From positions 7,416 through 14,627 of the forward strand of contig PFDS01000055.1 of assembly GCA_002772605.1 (NCBI GenBank): DNA of 7,212 nucleotides. The letters run 5' to 3'. Every line of letters begins with the position of its first letter. Positions within the stretch are counted from its first letter, which is position 1. The translations under genes were made by a program, and so were the position numbers. Shown here piece after piece: positions 1-5,580 of the stretch. The DNA is from Candidatus Peregrinibacteria bacterium CG10_big_fil_rev_8_21_14_0_10_49_16 (GTDB taxonomy: Bacteria; Patescibacteriota; Gracilibacteria; Peribacterales; Peribacteraceae). The notes beneath the pieces are model-generated. The model searched no databases and was not told where the DNA came from. It saw only the letters and a program-made list of their open reading frames with translations.

Positions 1-562
1 TTGCTTCAAAGAAATCCTGCATGATGAATGTGGTCAGTTGCAAAAGGGTGGTATCCAGAGAGCTATCGTCGAGTTGTATGGCTTTGAGTATGCCTGTGTG
101 TTCGTAAGCAAGTATGACTTGCAAGCGTGTCATCCATTCCACAAGAGATTGATTGGACTTGGCAGAGAGTGTCCCGGGAGCGAGGAGCTCTGTACCTTTG
201 GCGATTTCTTCCGCCGCTTCTGTTTCTTCCTCTTTTTCTTGGAGATATTCCAACGTTGCACGAAGACAGTTGTCGTTAATCAGTGAAAGGAGACTCAAGA
301 GAAAGATGGATGGACAGTTACGGGCTGCCATTCGGGAGATGAGTACGGAGAAGTGTGTTTTCTGGTCATCATTCAGAAAATGCAGGATGGCATCGGCGAT
401 GCCGGTATCTTTTCTCTTGGCCTTCTTCTCTTCTTTGGCAATGTTTTGTAAAGCGGCGCCTGCCGCAGCAAAGCGCTGTTTTGCTTCTTCGGAGAGTGCT
501 TCGGGAGTTACTCCTTGGCCTTCTCCCGGCGCAAACGATTCTAACCCACCCATGTCAGACAT
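1..562 (-). CDS. Unrecognised acidic protein, C-terminus beyond window edge (partial)
   Basis: An open frame of 187 codons starts at ATG 562-560 and runs without a stop to the left edge, so the C-terminus is missing. I do not recognise the family. The N-terminus (MSDMGGLESFAPGEGQG) is Gly/Pro-rich and looks unstructured. Residues about 25-52 are Ala/Lys/Glu-rich and probably helical. A short hydrophobic stretch (SIFLLSLLSLI, about residues 88-98) is too short and too flanked by polar residues to be a confident membrane span. It is followed by a very acidic segment (EKEEETEAAEE, about 111-121). There is no signal peptide or catalytic motif. The predicted fold is mainly helical. A promoter-like pair of hexamers ends 6 nt before this ATG, which supports the start. 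A second in-frame ATG lies three codons later (553-551). No Shine-Dalgarno sequence is visible. The tRNA-Met gene lies upstream on the same strand. Coding status is supported by the long open frame and its codon pattern, but the function is unknown. Confidence 0.75.
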   Translation of the reverse strand, partial: MSDMGGLESFAPGEGQGVTPEALSEEAKQRFAAAGAALQNIAKEEKKAKRKDTGIADAILHFLNDDQKTHFSVLISRMAARNCPSIFLLSLLSLINDNCLRATLEYLQEKEEETEAAEEIAKGTELLAPGTLSAKSNQSLVEWMTRLQVILAYEHTGILKAIQLDDSSLDTTLLQLTTFIMQDFFEA

Positions 563-568
563 AGGGAT

Positions 569-597
569 ATGGTACAAGGTTGACACATGAAGGCCAA
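569..597 (-). promoter_or_regulatory. Putative promoter of the partial hypothetical gene
   Basis: Reading the minus strand, TTGGCC (597-592), a 17-nt spacer and TACCAT (574-569) form a sigma70-like pair. Only 6 nt separate TACCAT from the ATG at 562, so transcription would begin at or next to the start codon. The hexamers are only moderate matches to consensus. The gene could instead be read through from the tRNA upstream. Confidence 0.4.
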
Positions 598-634
598 CCT
601 CCGTTCTTGGTGGCTTGCCATGAGCGCAGTCGAA

Positions 635-710
635 TGGTTGCGGGGGAGGGACTCGAACCCTCGACCTCCAGGTTATGAGCCTGGCAAGCTAGCCGCTGCT
701 CCACCCCGCA
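635..710 (-). tRNA. tRNA-fMet (initiator type, anticodon CAT)
   Basis: This is a 76-nt cloverleaf including an encoded CCA (637-635). The acceptor arms are TGCGGGG and CCCCGCA, the D stem is GAGC/GCTT, the anticodon stem is CCAGG/CCTGG with loop CTCATAA, and the T stem is GAGGG/CCCTC with loop TTCGAGT. The anticodon CAT is at 677-675. Initiator character is shown by the A11-U24 pair, A72, the TGGAGCAGC 5' half resembling bacterial tRNA-fMet, and the G30-C40 and G31-C39 pairs. Two positions are unusual. Base 1 is U and can pair with A72, where most bacterial initiators have a C1xA72 mismatch. Pair 29-41 is A-U instead of G-C. There is no intron. The role is to carry formylmethionine to the ribosomal P site at initiation. 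An elongator tRNA-Met is the alternative, but A11-U24 and A72 argue against it. Confidence 0.93.
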
Positions 711-748
711 TACGCACTCTACCATAGGTTTTCAGTGGAGAGAAGGGC

Positions 749-776
749 TTGCACAAAGCAAATTCATACGTACAAT
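749..776 (+). promoter_or_regulatory. Putative promoter of rpmA
   Basis: TTGCAC (749-754), a 16-nt spacer and TACAAT (771-776) make a good sigma70-type promoter. The rpmA ATG at 783 begins 6 nt after the -10, exactly where a transcript would start, so the mRNA is predicted to be leaderless. A small dyad (TTGC-ACAAA-GCAA, 749-761) overlaps the -35. Its significance is unclear. Confidence 0.6.
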
Positions 777-782
777 GTTCCT

Positions 783-1064
783 ATGGCACATAAAAAAGCA
801 GGTGGTTCAACCGAGAATGGAAGAGATAGTCGCGCGAAACGACGAGGCGTCAAACGCTTCGGTGGGCAGCGAGTCTCTGCCGGTGAAGTTCTCGTGCGTC
901 AGAAAGGACTGAAGTTTCGTCCCGGGAATAATACGTACCGTGGGAAGGACTGGACTATTCATGCATACGTCGATGGTACTGTGTCGTTTTCTCAGAAGAA
1001 AACGCAGAAGTTCCATGGAAGCAGTGCATGGTGCACGATAATCCATGTTGTTCCTGAGAAGTAG
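783..1064 (+). CDS. rpmA: 50S ribosomal protein bL27
   Basis: The 93-aa product is bL27, a large-subunit protein whose N-terminal tail reaches the peptidyl-transferase centre and contacts tRNA. The N-terminus MAHKKAGGST is the canonical mature form, without the cleaved extension seen in Firmicutes. It is followed by the family signature NGRDS..KRRGVKRFGGQ (about residues 12-28), VRQKG (about 38-42), KFRPGNN and GKDWTIHAYVDG (about 57-68). The length is normal for the family (about 85-95 aa). The ATG at 783 is preferred to an upstream in-frame ATG at 735 because the family begins at AHKKAGG. No Shine-Dalgarno sequence precedes it, while a -10 element ends 6 nt before it. The gene stands alone: neither rplU nor obgE is adjacent, although the three are usually one operon in bacteria. 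It converges on the DivIC-like gene with a 32-bp gap (1065-1096) in which I see no clear terminator hairpin. Confidence 0.97.
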   Translation: MAHKKAGGSTENGRDSRAKRRGVKRFGGQRVSAGEVLVRQKGLKFRPGNNTYRGKDWTIHAYVDGTVSFSQKKTQKFHGSSAWCTIIHVVPEK

Positions 1065-1096
1065 TTTTGTGTCATCCTGAGTGATCCGTAAACTAC

Positions 1097-1549
1097 CTAC
1101 AATGTCCGTTTTAACTGTTCCAATTTTTCTCTCTCAAACAGAAAGAGTTGCCAGTGCTCTATGATGGGAGTTTGTCGCAGAAATTCTTCAAAAAGAACAC
1201 GTTGTCGTTCTTCAAGTGATAAGGTGTTTTGGGGGAGATGATCTTCTTTCTGTGCTTGACTGATAATCAGGACGCGTTCTCCCGGATTCACGAGTCCAAG
1301 GTTTTCTTTTGCATACTTGTCACGGTACTGCTGCGATCGGACGTGTGCGAGGTCTTGGTATCCAGTTTCAATCTCTTCGATCAAGCGAGTGTTCTTTTTC
1401 TTGATATCTTGCAATGTTTCTTCAAAAAGGACAGTACGGTAGAAGGACAATGCCAAGCCAAATGCCATAAATCCAACCACACCCAATCCCATCACAATCG
1501 TGACCTTCTTCTGAAGAGGTTCTGTCATGCTCGATGTTCTATTTCTCAT
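1097..1549 (-). CDS. FtsB/DivIC-type septum formation initiator protein
   Basis: The 150-aa protein has the build of the FtsB/DivIC family, single-span divisome proteins that form a complex with FtsL and FtsQ/DivIB at the septum. A short cytoplasmic N-terminus precedes a membrane segment at about residues 16-37 (VTIVMGLGVVGFMAFGLAL). A charged coiled coil follows (about 42-72), then the family motif YRDKYAKENLGLVNPGERVLII (75-96; the NLGLV.PGE part is diagnostic). The last 54 residues are a Glu/Arg-rich, probably helical extension, making the protein longer than typical FtsB (about 100 aa) and somewhat longer than many DivIC proteins. ATG 1549 is taken as the start; ATG 1528 (residue 8) is a possible alternative. 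Neither has a Shine-Dalgarno sequence. The gene is divergent from murC across a 58-bp gap, a pairing that makes sense for wall synthesis and division. The family call is firm. FtsB and DivIC cannot be told apart from sequence alone, so no symbol is given. Confidence 0.87.
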   Translation of the reverse strand: MRNRTSSMTEPLQKKVTIVMGLGVVGFMAFGLALSFYRTVLFEETLQDIKKKNTRLIEEIETGYQDLAHVRSQQYRDKYAKENLGLVNPGERVLIISQAQKEDHLPQNTLSLEERQRVLFEEFLRQTPIIEHWQLFLFEREKLEQLKRTL

Positions 1550-1607
1550 GTATTTTATAGGATAAACCCTGGATTGCCGTCTCGCTATAGACGTATACTA
1601 CAAACTC
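1550..1607. promoter_or_regulatory. Divergent promoter region between the DivIC-like gene and murC
   Basis: This 58-bp gap must hold the 5' signals of both genes. On the plus strand, TATACT (1594-1599) lies 8 nt before the murC TTG start, without a good -35 at the expected distance. On the minus strand, TATCCT (1564-1559) and TATAAA (1559-1554) are overlapping -10 candidates, 9 and 4 nt before the ATG at 1549, again without a clear -35. Neither side has a Shine-Dalgarno sequence. Confidence 0.4.
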
Positions 1608-2918
1608 TTGCATATCTATTGTAGCGGCATCGGCGGCATTGGTCTTAGTGCGTATGCAGCATTGCAACATGCGCTGGGTGTGCGTGTGACCGGGAGCGAC
1701 CGTACGGAGACTCCGCTGATCCGCGATGTACGTGAAAGGGGGATTGCTGTTTCTCTTGTTCAGGATGGTACGGCGTTTTCTGCTGATACGGATCTTCTTG
1801 TGTACTCCGAAGCTATTCCTGCGGATGCGCCTGAACGCATGCGTGCGGCGGAGTTGGGTATTCGACAAATTTCCTACTTCCATGCTCTCGGGGAACTGTG
1901 TGCAGGGTACAGTACGAGAATTGCTGTATGCGGAACGCATGGGAAATCGACGACGACTGCCATGACAGCACATGTACTGCAGGACATGGGTATGGATCCG
2001 ACCGTCATTGTCGGGACCAAAGTGCCTGCATTGGATGGTCGCAACTGGAGGCATGGGCAATCGGGCCTGTTTCTTATGGAAGCGTGTGAGTATCGTCGTT
2101 CCTTCATGCACCTTGCTCCGACAATCATCCTCCTCACCAATGTTGACTGGGATCATGTGGATGCATTTCCGTCGCGTGAGTCTTACGAAGCGGCATTTGT
2201 GGATTTTGTAAGTACTCTTCCAACAGACGGCGTGCTCGTTACGCATATGCAGGATCCACAGTGCCGGTTGGTTGCAGAGCGGGCGGGATTAGATATCGAG
2301 ACACAAGTCATTGATGCTGATGGTCTATCAAGACTACAAGAACCACATATGTGGGGGAGACACATACGCGATAATGCTCGCTTGGTCTTGGCTCTTTGTG
2401 AACACTTGGGTAAACGCGCATCTCTTACGAAAGAATCTCTAGAGGACTTTCAAGGATGTTGGCGTCGCATGGAAGAGAGAGGGCGTACAAAACAAGGTGC
2501 AATCGTGGTGGATGACTATGCTCACCACCCAACAGAAATATTGGCAACAGTAACGACAATTCGGGAAAAGTATCCTCAGAGAAGGTTAATTTGTGTTTTT
2601 CAGCCGCATATGTTTGACCGGACACAACAGTTTTACAAAGAATTTACCCAGGCATTTCTTGGCACGTATGTTCTACTTACCGATGTGTATGAGGCACGAC
2701 GGGAAGCGAAGAAACAGGATGTTGATATGAAAACATTTGCGAAGGACATTGCGCAGGAGAGTGGAACGAATTGCGAATATGTTGGTTCACTTTTAGAAGC
2801 ACAAGACAAATTAGACGCCATCCTTCACTCCCAAGATGTTGTGCTTTTTCTGGGTGCGGGTGACGTGACAAACCTTGCTTCTCAGCTTGTGGATGCTACT
2901 GCATCTTGTCCATCGTGA
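1608..2918 (+). CDS. murC: UDP-N-acetylmuramate--L-alanine ligase MurC
   Basis: MurC is the cytoplasmic, ATP-dependent enzyme that adds L-alanine to UDP-MurNAc, the first step of the peptidoglycan stem peptide. The 436-aa protein shows the three Mur-ligase domains. The N-terminal Rossmann domain has the GIGGIG loop (residues 7-12). The central ATPase domain has the P-loop GTHGKSTTT (109-117), EACEYRRSF (158-166) and TNVDWDHVD (177-185). The C-terminal domain has VDDYAHHPTE (301-310), FQPHMFDRT (331-339) and a final LGAGDVTNLA (415-424). DDYAHHPTE and FQPH..xRT point to MurC over MurD/E/F. The related recycling ligase Mpl is a weaker alternative. The length is a little below the usual 450-490 aa. 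The start is TTG at 1608: the GIGGIG loop is almost at the N-terminus, the next Met is residue 78, and no in-frame ATG or GTG occurs before the upstream stop at 1563. The 3' end overlaps the opposing SLH gene by 23 bp. Confidence 0.95.
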   Translation: MHIYCSGIGGIGLSAYAALQHALGVRVTGSDRTETPLIRDVRERGIAVSLVQDGTAFSADTDLLVYSEAIPADAPERMRAAELGIRQISYFHALGELCAGYSTRIAVCGTHGKSTTTAMTAHVLQDMGMDPTVIVGTKVPALDGRNWRHGQSGLFLMEACEYRRSFMHLAPTIILLTNVDWDHVDAFPSRESYEAAFVDFVSTLPTDGVLVTHMQDPQCRLVAERAGLDIETQVIDADGLSRLQEPHMWGRHIRDNARLVLALCEHLGKRASLTKESLEDFQGCWRRMEERGRTKQGAIVVDDYAHHPTEILATVTTIREKYPQRRLICVFQPHMFDRTQQFYKEFTQAFLGTYVLLTDVYEARREAKKQDVDMKTFAKDIAQESGTNCEYVGSLLEAQDKLDAILHSQDVVLFLGAGDVTNLASQLVDATASCPS

Positions 2919-4122
2919 TCGTAATCAATTTTGCCATTTCTGCCCTGTTAATCGGTTCGGATGAACGAAAGAATGGCTGTGTACTGTCGACCATACCTTC
3001 CTGTGCCGCTGTTTCGATGGCTCCTGCAAATGGGGTGAATGGATGAACATCGCTAAAAATATCACCCTTTGGCCAATGCAGAGGGATGTCCAGAATTTGG
3101 AGCAGTGTCACGATAACCTCACCACGCAAAGCCGGTGCATGAGTATCCATACGGTGATCCAGAAAGATAGTCCATCCCTGTTCTTCTGCCGAAGTAACGT
3201 AGGATGCAAACCACTCTCCTCGCGCACTCGTGTTTTTTGGGGGAATGCCGTTCATGGGCATAGCCCCTGCGATTTTATGTGCGATTTTGGCCAGCTCTCC
3301 TCGCGTGACGAGGTTATTGGGGCCGAACGTTCCCGTGGGCACACCATCCTCATCTTTGTAACCGGAAATCACGCCGTGTTTTGCAGAGCGGAAGACGAAC
3401 GGTGCGAACCATGTTGACTGAGGGACGTCGGTGAATGTCACTGTTCTTCCTTCCACAGGCACTGTGACGAATGTGCCGTCTCCTCGTTCTTGTTCACTCA
3501 TCATTTTTCGTTGTTGTTCTGCATTTTTACATGTGAGAGTAACAGAGAAGGTAATGCGTCCGTCTTTTTCGAGGAGTAATGACTGTAGCGGGGGTGAGGT
3601 GCATCCCTCGAGTGTTTGGTAGTGTACTGTGTACTGTCCTTCAGGGAGACGTAGGTAACTTTCGGGAGTGACGCCGAGGATGCGGCTGTTATCCGGACCG
3701 CGTAGTTCGAACTGGAGTCCCGCGGGGTCGCTCTGCACGCCGACGACTCCGACGCGCGTGAATATGTAACTCACACTGACATGTATCTGATCTCCGGTTT
3801 GTGCGCTGAATGTCACTTGGGGCACATCAACTGTGGCAAGCACTTCTTCGTTGCGCCGTACGCGGATGCTGGTACTCGCACCTTTTGGTGGTGTGACGAA
3901 GAGTGTAAAAATTCCCTGGGGCACGTTGTACAACACGCGTTTGTTCTCTGTTTCTATAAATTGATCATGTGGAGTCAGCAGGGTCCATTTACCAATACTT
4001 CCCGCAAGGTTCTGTTGTTCAATGGTTATGGAAGTGCCCGTTTTCTCTGCGAAAACGGGAGAGGAGGAGAGTACACTAAGAAGAAGTCCACCAATGAGAA
4101 GCAGGTGAGGAATGCGTCGCAT
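2896..4122 (-). CDS. Secreted PEGA-like and SLH-domain surface protein
   Basis: The 408-aa protein has a signal peptide (residues 1-25: RR, a hydrophobic core LLLIGGLLLSVL, cleavage expected after SPVFA). Residues about 31-122 are a beta-rich region. About 125-200 is a PEGA-like domain (SDPAGLQFELRGPD, GVTPESYLRLPEGQYTV). Three C-terminal SLH repeats follow at about 228-286, 298-346 and 354-405. Their TRAE-type motifs read TRGE (273-276), LRGE (332-335) and NRAE (392-395); the middle repeat is the most degenerate. SLH domains usually bind secondary cell-wall polymers, so the protein is probably non-covalently attached to the envelope. The N-terminal beta domains may bind partners or act as a spacer. 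Cys174 and Cys198 in the PEGA-like region could form a disulfide. ATG 4122 places the signal peptide correctly. The gene lies 45 bp downstream of obgE on the same strand but appears to have its own promoter and operator. Its 3' end overlaps murC. The exact role is unknown. Confidence 0.88.
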   Translation of the reverse strand: MRRIPHLLLIGGLLLSVLSSSPVFAEKTGTSITIEQQNLAGSIGKWTLLTPHDQFIETENKRVLYNVPQGIFTLFVTPPKGASTSIRVRRNEEVLATVDVPQVTFSAQTGDQIHVSVSYIFTRVGVVGVQSDPAGLQFELRGPDNSRILGVTPESYLRLPEGQYTVHYQTLEGCTSPPLQSLLLEKDGRITFSVTLTCKNAEQQRKMMSEQERGDGTFVTVPVEGRTVTFTDVPQSTWFAPFVFRSAKHGVISGYKDEDGVPTGTFGPNNLVTRGELAKIAHKIAGAMPMNGIPPKNTSARGEWFASYVTSAEEQGWTIFLDHRMDTHAPALRGEVIVTLLQILDIPLHWPKGDIFSDVHPFTPFAGAIETAAQEGMVDSTQPFFRSSEPINRAEMAKLITITMDKMQ

Positions 4123-4129
4123 ATGAGGC

Positions 4130-4159
4130 AGTATACACTTCGATGAACTCAGTGTGACA
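4130..4159 (-). promoter_or_regulatory. Putative promoter of the SLH protein gene
   Basis: On the minus strand a strong -10, TATACT (4135-4130), lies 7 nt before the ATG at 4122. The best -35 is poor: TGTCAC at 18 nt or GTCACA at 17 nt. It lies wholly inside a palindrome. The -10 position predicts a transcript with almost no leader, and no Shine-Dalgarno sequence is present. Confidence 0.5.
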
Positions 4160-4163
4160 CTGA
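4149..4163. promoter_or_regulatory. Putative operator: 15-bp palindrome upstream of the SLH gene
   Basis: TCAGTGT-G-ACACTGA is a 7+1+7 palindrome with perfect arms. A second perfect palindrome, TGAAATTTCA (4161-4170), overlaps its end and includes the obgE stop codon. The 15-bp dyad covers the expected -35 region of the SLH gene, the usual place for a repressor site or an activator site. It has no T-run after it on the minus strand, so it is not a good intrinsic terminator for obgE. No regulator can be named. Confidence 0.45.
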
Positions 4164-4167
4164 AATT

Positions 4168-5496
4168 TCAGAGATATTCATCTATCCGAATTTTGCCGAT
4201 ATAGACAGGGGTAGCATCATCTGTACGTATTTTTTCAATGTGCTGTAACAGGCGCACGCGTGTGAGGACATCGCGGAATCTTTGTACTCCTCCCTTGCTG
4301 CCAAAGTTTGTCATGGCTGTAAATTGTTCCAGACGTTCCCCGGTGATGAAAACGCCTGCCGGGGTTTGGCGTATTTCGTATGCATTCATGCGGTGTGGTT
4401 GGTGGTGCGGGTGGAGAACAATTGGAGTCGATGGTACTGTATATTTTTCCTGTGACATGTTCTGTTCTCGATGCTTGAGAATGAGGGAAAGCAGTTCTTT
4501 TTTCAATTCGCCAATACCTTCCTGTGTTGCTGCGGAGATACTGCGAAGGAAGGGGAGTTGTGCCTTTTGAATCTGTTTTTCCAGTTCTGTTCGTTGAGTG
4601 ACACGGACAAGGTCAATTTTATTCAACACAATGTATTCTGGTTTTTTGAGCAAGATTTCACTGTATTGTTCCAGTTCTTTGCGGAGAATGCGGTAGTCTT
4701 GCAATATGTCTTCATGCGATGCATCAAGCACATGTACTAAGATGCTGCAGCGTTCAATATGTTTCAGGAAGAGGTCACCCAAACCTTTTCCTTCACTTGC
4801 TCCTTCGATAAGACCGGGAATATCGCAGGCGACATATGACCGGCCTTCGCCAAGGCTACGGCCGGCAGGTCTCTCGCCCACAACGACGACTCCGAGATTG
4901 GGGACCAGTGTTGTAAAGGGGTAGTCGGCAATTTTCGGTTTTGCTGCACTGATGCAGGAGATCAGTGTGGATTTTCCTACGTTGGGATACCCGATGATTC
5001 CCACATCGGCGACAAGTTTTAGTTGGAGGTCAATCTCGTTCTCTTCTCCAGGTTCGCCAAGTTCTGCAAAGTCTGGGCGCTGGCGAGTGCTGCTGGTGAA
5101 GTGAGCGTTTCCGAATCCTCCTCTTCCTCCTTGCGCGACACAGACTTGCATGTTTTGCGTATGGAGGTCCGCGAGAAGTTGTGGTTCCTGTCCAGGAGCG
5201 CGCATGCTGTAGATGAGTGTTCCGGGAGGAACGAAGAGGACAAGATCTTCTCCCCGTTTTCCATGCTTGTTTTTTCCCATACCATGCGCTCCTCTCTCTG
5301 CCTCAAATCGTTTTTTCGAGAGGAAGTTGCTCAAGGTATCCGTATGTGCGTTGGCCTGAAGAATGACATCTCCTCCATCTCCTCCATCTCCTCCATCCGG
5401 TCCCCCTTTTGGGATGTATTTTTCTCTACGCCAAGAGACGCAGCCATTGCCGCCGTCTCCACCTTTCACCGAGAGAGTAACTTCATCGAGAAACAT
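4168..5496 (-). CDS. obgE: Obg-family GTPase ObgE/CgtA (ribosome assembly)
   Basis: The 442-aa protein has the full Obg layout. The Gly-rich Obg fold occupies residues about 1-158 (MFLDEVTLSVKGGDGGNG, GGPDGGDGG, GGRGGFGN, TRQRPDFAELGEPGE). The G domain covers about 160-340 with G1 GYPNVGKST (169-177), G2 FTTLVPN (194-200), G3 DIPG (225-228), G4 NKID (292-295) and G5 SAA (321-323). A linker contains a His cluster (HPHHQPH, 362-368). The OCT domain runs from about 375 to 442 (VFITGERLEQF, GGVQRFRDVL). Many Obg proteins lack OCT; its presence is typical of Obg from Gram-positive and some other lineages. Obg is a slow GTPase that binds the 50S subunit late in assembly and links it to growth and stress control. 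ATG 5496 matches the conserved family N-terminus exactly. The gene is divergent from dnaK and is not next to rplU-rpmA as it is in many bacteria. Confidence 0.97.
   Translation of the reverse strand: MFLDEVTLSVKGGDGGNGCVSWRREKYIPKGGPDGGDGGDGGDVILQANAHTDTLSNFLSKKRFEAERGAHGMGKNKHGKRGEDLVLFVPPGTLIYSMRAPGQEPQLLADLHTQNMQVCVAQGGRGGFGNAHFTSSTRQRPDFAELGEPGEENEIDLQLKLVADVGIIGYPNVGKSTLISCISAAKPKIADYPFTTLVPNLGVVVVGERPAGRSLGEGRSYVACDIPGLIEGASEGKGLGDLFLKHIERCSILVHVLDASHEDILQDYRILRKELEQYSEILLKKPEYIVLNKIDLVRVTQRTELEKQIQKAQLPFLRSISAATQEGIGELKKELLSLILKHREQNMSQEKYTVPSTPIVLHPHHQPHRMNAYEIRQTPAGVFITGERLEQFTAMTNFGSKGGVQRFRDVLTRVRLLQHIEKIRTDDATPVYIGKIRIDEYL
5367..5397. repeat. Nine-base tandem repeat inside obgE
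   Basis: CATCTCCTC occurs three times in a row without mismatch (5367-5393), followed by a partial fourth unit. On the coding strand it encodes the GDGGDGGDG part of the Obg Gly-rich N-domain. It is in frame and adds or removes whole GGD-type units, so copy-number change would not break the gene. Confidence 0.8.
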
Positions 5497-5504
5497 ATGA
5501 CTAG

Positions 5505-5510
5505 GGTATA
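5505..5510 (-). promoter_or_regulatory. Possible -10 element of obgE
   Basis: TATACC on the minus strand lies 8 nt before the obgE ATG at 5496. There is no recognisable -35 at 16-18 nt and no Shine-Dalgarno sequence. A second TATA-like stretch (TATAAC, about 5530-5525) lies further upstream. The call rests mainly on the matching position seen at neighbouring genes. Confidence 0.3.
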
Positions 5511-5551
5511 GGGTGTAGGGAAAAGGTTATAGGAATTCGCCGGAATTTTGG

Positions 5552-5580
5552 TTGACTCATCGATATTAGCACTCTAAACT
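5552..5580 (+). promoter_or_regulatory. sigma70-type promoter of dnaK
   Basis: TTGACT (5552-5557), a spacer of exactly 17 nt and TAAACT (5575-5580) form a strong housekeeping promoter. The -10 sits in the spacer of the CIRCE element, the classic arrangement for HrcA repression. The predicted start near 5587 gives a leader of about 36 nt. TATACT at 5602-5607 could be a second -10 but has no -35. Confidence 0.8.

Noticed and set aside
153..590. 145-codon plus-strand open frame
   Set aside because: It lies antisense to the minus-strand frame that stays open from 562 to the window edge, has no family resemblance, and its start lacks any signal. The minus-strand frame has protein-like composition and an upstream promoter.
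1065..1096. Bidirectional terminator between rpmA and the DivIC-like gene
   Set aside because: No stem of useful length with a following T-run could be found in the 32 bp.
1539..2246. 235-codon minus-strand open frame over the start of murC
   Set aside because: It is fully antisense to conserved MurC motifs, with a Cys/Arg/His-rich composition typical of shadow frames.
4149..4170. Intrinsic terminator for obgE
   Set aside because: The dyad has a central spacer of only one base (at best a 5-bp stem with a 5-nt loop) and no T-run follows on the minus strand.
5023..5511. 162-codon plus-strand open frame over obgE
   Set aside because: It is a Ser-rich shadow of the obgE N-terminal domain, whose family match is unambiguous.
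5531..5547. Short AATTC/GAATT inverted repeat between obgE and dnaK
   Set aside because: The arms are only 5 bp and AT-rich, and the repeat lies upstream of the dnaK -35 without any other support.
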